A DNA stretch of 64,000 bases. Source: Rhodococcus sp. 4CII. GTDB taxonomy: Bacteria; Actinomycetota; Actinomycetes; Mycobacteriales; Mycobacteriaceae. Of this stretch, positions 32,614-40,893 are shown one piece after another (positions within the stretch are counted from its first letter, which is position 1; each line of letters starts with the position of its first letter). The notes under the pieces were generated by a model. It was not told the DNA's origin and did no database searches. It worked only from the letters and a program-made list of their open reading frames with translations. The translations under genes were made by a program, and so were the position numbers. Where the stretch lies: NCBI RefSeq assembly GCF_014256275.1, contig NZ_JACCFE010000002.1, forward strand, positions 3,390,001 to 3,454,000, read 5' to 3'.

Positions 32614-34122
32614 TCAGTCGGCCCAGGGATTCGGTTCCTCGTCGAGGCCCCAGTAGATGCTTTTCTGCCGGGAGTACGCGGCGATCCCCGCGCGGCCCTT
32701 CTCCACACCCAGCCCGCTTTCCTTCACGCCGCCGAAGGGGGTGGAGATGCTGAACTGTTTGTAGGTATTGATCCACACGGTGCCCGCCTGGAGTCGGCGG
32801 GCGAGTTTCCAGGCCCGGCGGTAGTCGGACGTCCAGATTCCCGATGCGAGACCGAACACCGAATCATTGGCCTGCGCAACGAGATCCGCTTCACCGTCGA
32901 ACGGCAGCACCACGAGGACGGGTCCGAAGATTTCCTCCTGGCAGGTGCGTGAGCTGTTGGGCAGTCCGTCGATGACGGTGGGCGGGTAGTACGCGCCGTC
33001 GCGGAGTCGCTCGTCGTCGGGAATCGCTCCGCCGCACAGGACGCGTCCGCCTTCCTCGCGGGCGAGGTCGACGTACGCGGCGACGCTGTCGCGGTGCCTG
33101 CGGTGGACCATCGGTCCGATCTGGGTGTCGGGGTCGCGGCCGGGCCCGAGACGCAGTCGCTGCGTCTTGGCCACCAGTTTCTCGACGAACTCGTCGTAGA
33201 TGCGGCGGTCGACGAACAGCCGGGAGCCGGCGATGCAGCTCTGCCCGGTGGACGAGAAGATTCCGTACATCACGCCGTTCACGGCGGCGTCGAGGTCGGC
33301 GTCGTCGAGGACGATGGTCGGCGACTTGCCGCCCAGCTCCAGCGACACGGGCATCAGCTTCTCGGCCGCCGCGTGGGCGATGGACCGTCCGGTGTTGGTG
33401 CCACCGGTGAACGTCACCTTCCCGACGTCGGGGTGGGTGACGATGGCGTCGCCGACGACGGAACCCTTGCCCGGCAGCACCGACAACAGCCCCTTCGGCA
33501 ATCCCGTTTCGTCGATGAGCCGGGCCAGTTCCAGCGACACCAGCGGCGTCCACTCGGCGGGCTTGAGGACGACGGCGTTGCCCGCCGCGAGGGCCGGGGC
33601 GATCTTCTGGGCGTCGCTCGCGACCGGGGAGTTCCACGGCGCGATGGCACCGATGACGCCGATCGGTTCGTGGACGCTCATCGTGAGGAAGTTGCCGCGC
33701 GGGGCGGTGAGGTCGTCGTCCGCGGTTTCGAGGACGCCCGCGAAGTAGCGGAACGTGCCCGCGGCACTGCCGACGAGAGCCGTCGTCTCGGCGACGGTCT
33801 TGCCGGTGTTGTAGCTCTGCAGCAGCGCGAGCCGGGACGTGTTCGCCTCGATGGCGTCGGAGATGCGGTGCAGGTACTTCGCCCGCTGGTGCGGGAGCGG
33901 CGACCGCCACGCCGGGTCGTCGGCGGCGGCGCGGCCCTTCCGGACCGCTTCGTCGGCGTCGTCGGCGGTGGCCTGGTGGATCACCTGCAGGGTCTCGCCG
34001 TTCGACGGGTCCGTGACGGCGAAGGCGGGGCCGCTCGCCTGCCGCCACTCGCCGGCGACGAGGATCCGGTCGGCGACCGGGACGAACGGCAGCGTCCGGG
34101 GTGCGGTGTCGAGAATGGTCAC
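32614..34122 (-). CDS. NAD(P)-dependent aldehyde dehydrogenase
   Basis: The 502-residue protein has the full ALDH set: PWNSP (substrate/cofactor), FTGGTNTG, the general base Glu in SLELGGKSP, the catalytic Cys in STGQSCIAGSR, and EEIFGPV. Length is usual. It oxidises an aldehyde to an acid, most plausibly the product of the ThDP enzyme in the neighbouring operon. GTG at 34122 overlaps the transporter stop by four bases. Confidence 0.92.
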   Translation of the reverse strand: MTILDTAPRTLPFVPVADRILVAGEWRQASGPAFAVTDPSNGETLQVIHQATADDADEAVRKGRAAADDPAWRSPLPHQRAKYLHRISDAIEANTSRLALLQSYNTGKTVAETTALVGSAAGTFRYFAGVLETADDDLTAPRGNFLTMSVHEPIGVIGAIAPWNSPVASDAQKIAPALAAGNAVVLKPAEWTPLVSLELARLIDETGLPKGLLSVLPGKGSVVGDAIVTHPDVGKVTFTGGTNTGRSIAHAAAEKLMPVSLELGGKSPTIVLDDADLDAAVNGVMYGIFSSTGQSCIAGSRLFVDRRIYDEFVEKLVAKTQRLRLGPGRDPDTQIGPMVHRRHRDSVAAYVDLAREEGGRVLCGGAIPDDERLRDGAYYPPTVIDGLPNSSRTCQEEIFGPVLVVLPFDGEADLVAQANDSVFGLASGIWTSDYRRAWKLARRLQAGTVWINTYKQFSISTPFGGVKESGLGVEKGRAGIAAYSRQKSIYWGLDEEPNPWAD

Positions 34123-35495
34123 TGGGAGATCTCCTCGAGTGTCTTTTCGCGGGTCTCGACGGCGAAGAAGCCGACGACGAGGGCGCCGACCAGCGCGACC
34201 GCGGAGAACATTCCGAACACGACCGTGAGCGTGCCGCCCCCGTCGAGGATGGCGCCGACGGCGAGGGGCCCGACGATGATGCCGAGGCGTCCGCTGGCTC
34301 CGCCGATCGCGCAGCCGATGGCCCGCATCCGGGTGGGATACAGCTCGGCGGTGTAGACGTAGAGCGCCATGTTGACGGCGAAGACGAACAGCGCGGATCC
34401 GGCCGACCAGAGCAGGACCTTCGTCGCGGTGTCGGCGCCGGATGCCGCGAGCAGGAAGAGCAGCGACGAGCACAGGACCATCGACGCGGTGATGCAGATG
34501 CGGCGACCGAGGTTGTCGATGAGGAAGGCGACGAGGACGCAGCCGATCAGTCCGGCGACGCTGGTGACGATGCTGTAGTGCAGGGCGGTGCCGACGCTGA
34601 CGTGGAACGCGGATCGGTACAGCGTCGGCAGCCAGGACGCGATGCCGTAGTTGACGAAGTAGGCGCAGCCCCAGATGGCCGCGAGCATGAGGGTTCGGCG
34701 CAGGTAGATGCCCCGGAAGGCCTCCGCGAACGTTCCGCGTCGGGTGTCGACGGCGACGGCGGGCAGCGGCTGCGGAGCTGGGAGCGTCTTGCCGTACTTC
34801 TCGGTGATCTCGTTCTCGATGCGGGTCATCGCCTTGTGCGCGTCCTCGGCACGACCGCGGGACGCGAGCCAGCGCGGGGATTCGGGAAGGCGCCACAGCA
34901 TCGGCAGCAGTACGACGGGCAGCGCGCCGAGCGCGAAGAGGATCTTGTAGCCGTAGTTGGGGACGATCCACGCCGATACGATCGCCGACATCACGAGGCC
35001 GATCGGGAAGATCACCTCGTAGAGCAGCACGAATCGTCCGCGCTTGTGCGCTTTGGTGATCTCGCCGATGTAGCTCGCGGCCACCGGGACCTCGGCGCCG
35101 AGGCCGATGCCCTGCACGAACCGGAAGACGAGGAAGAGCACCAGAGAGTCGGTGAACGCCATGCCGAGGCTCATCACGGCGTACAGCGCGAGCGAGGCGA
35201 TGATGACGTTGAGCCGGCCGACGCGGTCGGCGAACCAGCCGCCGGCGAGCGCGCCGACGAGCATGCCGATGCCGCCGATGGCGATCACCCAGGCGATGTC
35301 GCCGGGAGTCAGGCCCCACTTGGGGGTGAGGACGGGAAGCGAGTACGCGATCATCAGCTGGTCGAAGCCGTCGAAGAACGTGACGGCGCCGACGATGACG
35401 CGTGCCTTGATGTGCCACCTGCTCATCGGCAGGCGTTCGAGTCGGGCGCTGATCATCTCAGCTGTGGCAGCCATGGCGGGCGATACCGTCGTCAT
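34119..35495 (-). CDS. MFS aromatic-acid/H+ symporter (AAHS type)
   Basis: The 458-residue protein has twelve predicted membrane helices. It shows the AAHS features D in TFFDGFDQLMIAY, the loop 2-3 motif GWFADRVGRLNV, and LPESPRWLASRGR before the central loop. Such proteins import benzoate-type acids, so the island probably degrades an external aromatic acid. ATG at 35495 is preferred to one two codons earlier because GAGG then sits at proper spacing. Operator 5 lies 33 bases upstream. Confidence 0.88.
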   Translation of the reverse strand: MTTVSPAMAATAEMISARLERLPMSRWHIKARVIVGAVTFFDGFDQLMIAYSLPVLTPKWGLTPGDIAWVIAIGGIGMLVGALAGGWFADRVGRLNVIIASLALYAVMSLGMAFTDSLVLFLVFRFVQGIGLGAEVPVAASYIGEITKAHKRGRFVLLYEVIFPIGLVMSAIVSAWIVPNYGYKILFALGALPVVLLPMLWRLPESPRWLASRGRAEDAHKAMTRIENEITEKYGKTLPAPQPLPAVAVDTRRGTFAEAFRGIYLRRTLMLAAIWGCAYFVNYGIASWLPTLYRSAFHVSVGTALHYSIVTSVAGLIGCVLVAFLIDNLGRRICITASMVLCSSLLFLLAASGADTATKVLLWSAGSALFVFAVNMALYVYTAELYPTRMRAIGCAIGGASGRLGIIVGPLAVGAILDGGGTLTVVFGMFSAVALVGALVVGFFAVETREKTLEEISQ

Positions 35496-35527
35496 GAGCA
35501 TCCTCAGGGTCGGGTCGAGGCATTTAC

Positions 35528-35553
35528 TTAAGCCCTCAAAGGCTTACCGCTAA
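35528..35553. promoter_or_regulatory. Island operator 5 (transporter/ALDH promoter)
   Basis: TTAAGCCCTCAA is followed by TTACCGCTAAGATGTAA, matching the other operators with one extra base in the spacer. It is 33 bases upstream of the transporter start on the minus strand. Confidence 0.62.
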
Positions 35554-35602
35554 GATGTAATCTCACGCACATGAGAAACGTCAACCCTTGACTTTGAAAA
35601 AT

Positions 35603-35647
35603 ACCTGTGAATACGTGTTAACCCGCGGTTGACAAGTACTCACAGGT
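35603..35647. repeat. Palindromic element, family 2, copy 2
   Basis: ACCTGTGAATAC (35603-35614) pairs with GTACTCACAGGT (35636-35647) with one mismatch. The inner CGCGGTTGACAAGTACTCAC is shared with the copy at 18954-18999. Here the element covers the 3' end of the ABC ATPase gene and its stop codon. Confidence 0.7.
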
Positions 35648-36325
35648 GAGCGAGCCGTCGACAACACGGTGGACTGCATCCATTCTGCACAGATGCGTGC
35701 GGTCGTGTGTCACGAGCAGCGTCGCGACCTCACGCTCCCGGACGACACCGAGGATCAGGTCCATGATCGCGGCGCCCCGTTCCTGGTCGAGCGCGCTGGT
35801 CGGCTCGTCGACAACCAGCAGCGACGGGTCGTTCATCAGGGCCCGTGCCAGGTTGACCCGCTGCCGCTGCCCACCCGACAGCTGCGCCGGTCGTTTCCCC
35901 GCGTCGTCGGCCAGCCCGACCGCGTCGAGCAGGTCGCGAGCCTTCGCACGCCCCGCCCGCCGCGGCACGAACAACCGCTGCCCGAGATGTGTCATCACCT
36001 CGAGCTGTTCGAGGGCCGTCAGCGACGACACGAGATTGGACTGCTGGAACACGATGCCGATCCGATCGCGCCGCAGGGTCGACGCCTCACGCCGGCTCAA
36101 CGCGGTGAGTTCCGTCGTCCCGAGGCGGACCGACCCCGAGTCGGGACGGATCAGTGTCGACGCCACCGCGAGGAGTGTCGACTTTCCGGAACCGGACGGA
36201 CCGGTGATCGCGGCAATCTGTCCGCGGTCGACGGTCAGCGACACCGAGTCGAGGGCGGTGACGCGTCCCGCGCCGTCGGGGTATGTGAGCGTGACGTCGT
36301 CGAAGGTGAGGGCGGGGGTGGTCAA
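35618..36325 (-). CDS. ABC transporter ATP-binding protein (MacB/LolD type)
   Basis: The 235-residue ATPase has Walker A (GPSGSGKST), Q loop (FQQSNLV), signature (LSGGQRQRVNLARAL), Walker B (LLVVDEP) and an H loop (VTHD). It pairs with the FtsX-like permease encoded just upstream. TTG at 36325 is chosen because it overlaps the permease stop (TTGA) and follows GGGAG. The last residues (CEYLSTAG) are encoded by a repeated palindrome. Substrate is unknown; export of a peptide or drug, or envelope maintenance, is typical. Confidence 0.88.
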   Translation of the reverse strand: MTTPALTFDDVTLTYPDGAGRVTALDSVSLTVDRGQIAAITGPSGSGKSTLLAVASTLIRPDSGSVRLGTTELTALSRREASTLRRDRIGIVFQQSNLVSSLTALEQLEVMTHLGQRLFVPRRAGRAKARDLLDAVGLADDAGKRPAQLSGGQRQRVNLARALMNDPSLLVVDEPTSALDQERGAAIMDLILGVVREREVATLLVTHDRTHLCRMDAVHRVVDGSLTCEYLSTAG

Positions 36326-37362
36326 CGTGTGCTCCCGAGGGCGGTGAGGGGGTCGGTGGTGACGAGGAAGCGGAGCGCGAAGGCGGCGCCGAGGAGGCCC
36401 AGCCCGACGAGGGCGGTGGCGGGCAGGACGGTGGTGGAGGCGTCGAGCACGAACGGGACCGCGTCGCCGATCATCGAACCGGCCACCGCTGCCACCCCGA
36501 CACCGGCCCCCGCACCGGCGAGCAGGACGACGAGTGCCTGCCCGAGCGCGTCCCGCACGAGCGACCCGGTGGACGCGCCGAGCGCCTTCAACGTCGCGAC
36601 ATCGGGGGTGCGCTGCAAGGTCCACACAGTGAAGAACGCGCCGATCACCAGCGCGGAGATCGCGAACAGCATCACCGTCATCAACGTCAGCGACCCGTTC
36701 TCGGACGTGTAGGAGCCGATGGCCGACAGGGAATCGGCCACCGGACGCGAGGTCGTCCCCGCGACCGTGTCGGTGGCGTCCGCCCCGCCCGACACGGCCA
36801 GCACCGTCGCGGCCCCGCCGCGCGGGTTGGCGTGCTGCCAGTCGGCGAGTGTCATCCACACGACGGGGCTGTGGCTGTACCAGTCGTCGCCCCGGACGGC
36901 GGAGACGGTGAAACAGTCGCCGCCGATCGTCACCTCGTCGCCGGCGGCTACCCCGAGCGACCGCGCCGCACCCTCGCCGAGGATCACGCTGCCGGGCGTG
37001 CCCGGGGCGCGGTCGCCGACCCCGCCGTCGGCGCCGACGAACGCCACCGTCTTCGATGACCCGCCCGGGACGGACGCCGCGCCGCGAGCGATCCCGATCG
37101 GGTCGACCGCAGCGCCGCTGCCCTGCCACACCGCCACCTGCTCGGCCGTCAGCACGGACTCGTCGAACGACGGGCCGTCATCGGTATCGGCGAAGACCAC
37201 CGACTCCGCGCCGAGGAGTTCCACAGCGGACACGTTCTGGTGGCGCAGTCCGGACGTGAGTCCGCTGAGGAAGGTCACGAGTAGCGCGATCAGCACCACG
37301 ACGACGGATATCAGCGCGAATCGACCGCGCGCCGCGCGCAGGTCTCTCGATGCGACGAACAC
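36322..37362 (-). CDS. ABC transporter permease (FtsX/MacB type)
   Basis: The 346-residue protein has an N-terminal membrane helix (about residues 15-37), a large extracytoplasmic MacB-like domain (40-215) and three C-terminal helices with the FtsX stretch TLKALGAST. GTG at 37362 follows GGAGAGGA. It forms a transporter with the ATPase of the overlapping gene. The pair is divergent from a two-component system, a layout often seen when the kinase senses the exported compound. Confidence 0.88.
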   Translation of the reverse strand: MFVASRDLRAARGRFALISVVVVLIALLVTFLSGLTSGLRHQNVSAVELLGAESVVFADTDDGPSFDESVLTAEQVAVWQGSGAAVDPIGIARGAASVPGGSSKTVAFVGADGGVGDRAPGTPGSVILGEGAARSLGVAAGDEVTIGGDCFTVSAVRGDDWYSHSPVVWMTLADWQHANPRGGAATVLAVSGGADATDTVAGTTSRPVADSLSAIGSYTSENGSLTLMTVMLFAISALVIGAFFTVWTLQRTPDVATLKALGASTGSLVRDALGQALVVLLAGAGAGVGVAAVAGSMIGDAVPFVLDASTTVLPATALVGLGLLGAAFALRFLVTTDPLTALGSTR

Positions 37363-37515
37363 AGGTAGTCCTCTCCACGACCGCGCTCGCGGCCTCCGAA
37401 CTCACGGTGCCCCGATCGCCGCACCGTTCCATCGCACGTCGGATGGACTTCCCGGCCGTCGAAGGTCGGGGTACCCGCTCCGACTTTCGATGGATGCCGG
37501 GCCATCAGACCTCGA

Positions 37516-37531
37516 TAAGCTGGGCGAGGTG
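37516..37531 (+). promoter_or_regulatory. Probable leaderless promoter -10 for the kinase gene
   Basis: TAAGCT (37516-37521) is seven bases before GTG 37529. No ribosome binding site is present at proper spacing. This supports GTG 37529 over the upstream ATG at 37490. Confidence 0.5.
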
Positions 37532-38680
37532 CACCGCTCCCCTCTCACCCCCGTGTTCGCGGGACTCCAACTCGGACTGCACGCGCTGATCGCGGCGCTC
37601 TCTGCAGTCGTGATCTTGCGCGCCGTCCTCCTGGACGCGCCGCATGCGCCGGCGATCGTGGTGCTGTCGGTGGCGTTCCTCGCGGTGTACGCGGCGGGAG
37701 CGACGCGCCGTCTGCGCGGGGCGTGGTGGCTCGCTGCCCTGACGGCACTGTGGGTGGCGCTGATGTTCCTCGCCCCCGACGCCGCCTATCTCGCGTTCGG
37801 ACTGTTCTTCCTCTACCTGCATCTGCTGCCGCGACGCTGGGGAGTCCTGGCGGTCGCGGCCGCGACAGTGGTGGCGGTGGTGGGGACCGGAATGCACCGC
37901 GGCTGGAGCGTCGCGGGTGTCGTGGGGCCGGTGATCGGTGCATGCGTCGCGGTCGCCATCGGACTCGGCTACCGGGCCCTGTACCGGGAGGCGGTGGAGC
38001 GGCAGCGTCTCATCGACGAATTGACCAGCACCCGAGCCGAACTCGCCGAACAGGAGCGAGCGGCGGGTTCCCTGGCCGAACGTGAGCGGCTCGCGCGCGA
38101 AATCCACGACACCGTCGCGCAGGGCCTGTCGAGCATTCAGATGCTGCTCCACGCCGTCGAACGCGCGGCCCCCGGTCACCCCGCGGTCGACCGCATCCGG
38201 CTGGCCCGCGAGACGGCAGCCGACAGCCTCGCCGAAACCCGGCAGCTCATCGGCGATCTCACACCCGCCGTCCTCGACGGGCAGTCCCTCGCGGACGCGC
38301 TCGCGCGGATCTGCACGCAGGCGCGCAGCGACACCTTCGACACCATCGCCGTCGTCGTGGGCGATCCGGTGCGGTTGCCGATGCCCGTCGAGGCGGCGTT
38401 GGTGCGGATTGCCCAGGGTGCGGTGTCCAACGTGGTCCGCCACGCGCACGCGTCCCGGATGGCGGTCACCCTCACCTACTACGAGGACGCGGTCCGGTTG
38501 GACGTCGTCGACGACGGCATCGGATTCGATGTAACACTCCTCGACCGCGAACCGTCGAAAGCGTTCGGGTTGAATTCCATTCGACGCCGTGTCGAGCTGC
38601 TCGACGGGTCGATGTCGGTGGAATCGGAACCTGGCCTGACCGCGGTCGCGGTGTCGTTCCCGCTCGAGGTCGGCGCATGA
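37529..38680 (+). CDS. NarL-family sensor histidine kinase
   Basis: The 383-residue protein has about five membrane helices (residues 8-150) with no large sensor domain, a short coiled coil, the HisKA_3 dimerisation domain with H193 (LAREIHDTVAQGL) and a HATPase domain (NVVRHAHA; DDGIGF). It phosphorylates the response regulator of the overlapping gene. An in-frame ATG at 37490 would add 13 residues. Divergent ABC exporter genes suggest the pair responds to membrane or antibiotic stress. Confidence 0.88.
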   Translation: MHRSPLTPVFAGLQLGLHALIAALSAVVILRAVLLDAPHAPAIVVLSVAFLAVYAAGATRRLRGAWWLAALTALWVALMFLAPDAAYLAFGLFFLYLHLLPRRWGVLAVAAATVVAVVGTGMHRGWSVAGVVGPVIGACVAVAIGLGYRALYREAVERQRLIDELTSTRAELAEQERAAGSLAERERLAREIHDTVAQGLSSIQMLLHAVERAAPGHPAVDRIRLARETAADSLAETRQLIGDLTPAVLDGQSLADALARICTQARSDTFDTIAVVVGDPVRLPMPVEAALVRIAQGAVSNVVRHAHASRMAVTLTYYEDAVRLDVVDDGIGFDVTLLDREPSKAFGLNSIRRRVELLDGSMSVESEPGLTAVAVSFPLEVGA

Positions 38681-39300
38681 TCCGACTGCTGCTCGCCGAC
38701 GACCATGCGATCGTCCGCGCGGGCCTGCGCGCCCTCCTCGAGCACGAGGACGACATCGAGGTGGTCGGCGAGGCGGCGACCGCAGAGGCGGCGGTGGCGT
38801 TCTGCGCGACGACTCCGGTCGACCTCGTGCTCATGGACCTCCGGTTCGGCTCGGGCACGTCCGGCGTGGACGCCACCCGAAGCCTGCGGTCCCAGCCGGA
38901 CCCCCCGCACGTGCTGGTCGTCACCAACTACGACACCGACGCCGACATCCTCGACGCGGTCGCGGCGGGCGCCGCCGGATATCTCCTGAAGGACACGCCC
39001 CCAGTCGAACTGCTCGCCGCCGTCCGGGCGGCGTCGGCCGGCGACAGCGCCCTCTCTCCGGCTGTCGCGTCGAAACTGATGACGCGGGTCCGCCGGCCCG
39101 CGACCAGTCTCAGCCCCCGGGAGATCCAGGTGCTGACGCTCGTCGCCGCCGGGCGATCCAACCGCGAGATCGGCAAGGACCTCCTCCTCTCCGAGACCAC
39201 CGTCAAATCTCATCTCGTGCACATCTTCGGCAAGCTCGGCGTGAAGTCGCGGACGTCCGCCGTCGCCCGGGCTCGCGAGCTGGGCACGATCCCGATCTGA
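38677..39300 (+). CDS. NarL/FixJ-family response regulator
   Basis: The 207-residue protein has a receiver domain (D8/D9, phospho-acceptor D54, K near 104) and a C-terminal LuxR-type helix-turn-helix (LSPREIQVLTLVAAGRSN, then TVKSHLVHIFGKLGV). ATG overlaps the kinase stop by four bases. It most likely controls the divergent ABC transporter operon. Confidence 0.93.
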   Translation: MIRLLLADDHAIVRAGLRALLEHEDDIEVVGEAATAEAAVAFCATTPVDLVLMDLRFGSGTSGVDATRSLRSQPDPPHVLVVTNYDTDADILDAVAAGAAGYLLKDTPPVELLAAVRAASAGDSALSPAVASKLMTRVRRPATSLSPREIQVLTLVAAGRSNREIGKDLLLSETTVKSHLVHIFGKLGVKSRTSAVARARELGTIPI

Positions 39301-39306
39301 CTGGTT

Positions 39307-39321
39307 TACGCTGGGAAAATG
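39307..39321 (+). promoter_or_regulatory. Probable leaderless promoter -10 for the cyclase gene
   Basis: TACGCT (39307-39312) lies six bases before ATG 39319, the spacing of a leaderless start. GGGAAA between them is too close to be a ribosome binding site. Confidence 0.45.
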
Positions 39322-40803
39322 GACCCACCGGCCGTCCGTTACGTGGAGCGGGACGGGCATGCGCTGGCGTATCAGGTGGTGGGGGCGGGGGCCGCGGACG
39401 TGGTGTGGCTGTTCGAGATCAACATGCACCTCGACCTGATGTGGACCGACCCGCAGATCCACTACCTGATGGAACGGGGCAGCACGTTCGCGCGCACGGT
39501 GTATTTCCAGCAGCGTGGGCTGGGACTGTCCGACCCGGTCGAGCACCTGCCGACGCTCGAGGAGCAGGCCGACGACCTCGTCGCGATCATGGACGAGGTC
39601 GGCATGCGGCGGGCCGTGCTGGTCGGAGTGGCGAGCGCGAGCGGCGCCGTCGCGCTCGTCGCCGCCCGGTCACCCGACCGGGTCTCCGGTCTCGTCCTCA
39701 TCCAGCCGTTCGCCGAACGACTCCTCGGCGGTGGCCACGACCCCGAAGGCTGGACCGGCGCCGAGCGGGACGCGTTCGTGACGGGGTGGCGGGCCGCGGC
39801 GCAGAACTGGGGGTCGGGGGCGACGGTGCCGCTGTGGGATCCCCAGGAGGATTCCCCGTTCAACCGTCGACTGATGGCGATGCTCGAGCGCAGTTCCGCC
39901 ACCCCAACCGTCGCGCAGGCGCACATGGAGTGGATCTTCCGGCTCGATTTTTCCGACACACTGTCGTCGGTCCAGTGTCCCGCACGGATAGTGCTCGTCC
40001 CCGGCAGCCCGGTGCCGGTGCCCGCCGCGCGGTACGTCGCCGACCACATCCCGCGCGGAAGTTTTCACCTGCTGCCGCCCTCGCCGCCCGGCGCGTCGCT
40101 GGGGGAGGCGTGGAAGCCGATCATCGACCACGTCGAGCAGATGGCCACCGGAGGGCACCCGGAGCCCGACGCCGGCCGGTTCCTAGCCTCGGTGCTGTTC
40201 ACGGACGTCGTCGGATCCACCGAGGTGCTCGCGCGGATCGGCGACGGTGCCTACCGCGACCTCCGCGCGGCGCACGAGTGGCAGGTGCGGGACGAGGTCG
40301 AGAAGGCAGGAGGCCGGGTTCTCAACGTCGCCGGGGACGGCACGTTCAGCATCTTCGACGGCCCGGCGTCCGCTGTCCACTGCGCGCGATGCATCGTCGA
40401 CGGCGCCGAGGAGCTCGGGCTCGAGGTGCGGGCCGGAGTCCACACCGGGCAGGTGGAGCGGAACGGTCCGGACGTCAGCGGGATGACCGTGCACGTCGGT
40501 GCCCGCATCGCCGCGACGGCCGGCCCAGGCGAGGTGCTGGTGTCGAGGACCGTCCGGGATCTGGTGGTCGGATCGGGACTGCGGTTCGCCGACGCCGGGG
40601 AGCACGACCTCAAGGGGGTGCCCGACCGCTGGACCCTGTACTCCCTCACCGACGCCGCCCACGCGCCCCGGACGCTTCCGCGCCGGGCGCCCAAGCTCGG
40701 CATGATCGACCAGGCCATCCTGCGGACGGCCAAACGCGCACCGCAGGCGCTCCGCGCGCTCGTCGGCGCCGCCAACGCAAGGCAGCGCCGACTGTCGCGC
40801 TGA
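39319..40803 (+). CDS. Alpha/beta-hydrolase-fold / class III adenylyl cyclase fusion
   Basis: The 494-residue protein has an N-terminal alpha/beta hydrolase fold (about residues 10-275) and a C-terminal class III cyclase domain (290-455). The cyclase keeps the metal Asp residues D296 (LFTDVVGST) and D340 (VAGDGTFSIFDG) and the R near 396 (GARIAATA). The hydrolase nucleophile is lost: the elbow reads GVASA, with Ala105 where Ser is expected. The layout resembles M. tuberculosis Rv1900c. The N-terminal fold probably senses a ligand and tunes cAMP production. Confidence 0.88.
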   Translation: MDPPAVRYVERDGHALAYQVVGAGAADVVWLFEINMHLDLMWTDPQIHYLMERGSTFARTVYFQQRGLGLSDPVEHLPTLEEQADDLVAIMDEVGMRRAVLVGVASASGAVALVAARSPDRVSGLVLIQPFAERLLGGGHDPEGWTGAERDAFVTGWRAAAQNWGSGATVPLWDPQEDSPFNRRLMAMLERSSATPTVAQAHMEWIFRLDFSDTLSSVQCPARIVLVPGSPVPVPAARYVADHIPRGSFHLLPPSPPGASLGEAWKPIIDHVEQMATGGHPEPDAGRFLASVLFTDVVGSTEVLARIGDGAYRDLRAAHEWQVRDEVEKAGGRVLNVAGDGTFSIFDGPASAVHCARCIVDGAEELGLEVRAGVHTGQVERNGPDVSGMTVHVGARIAATAGPGEVLVSRTVRDLVVGSGLRFADAGEHDLKGVPDRWTLYSLTDAAHAPRTLPRRAPKLGMIDQAILRTAKRAPQALRALVGAANARQRRLSR

Positions 40804-40893
40804 TCTCCGCTCGGCGCGAAGTGTCCTCTTTGGAGGACTACAAGATGTGCTTGCCGCCATAGCGTTTCACTCACTGTTGCCACTCACGTCACC

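Noticed and set aside
34101..35531. 476-residue plus-strand frame opposite the MFS gene
   Set aside because: Asp/Glu/Arg/Gly-rich shadow of a membrane protein gene; no domain.
40823..40838. GTCCTC/GAGGAC hairpin after the cyclase gene
   Set aside because: Only a 6-bp stem with no T-run; too weak to call a terminator.
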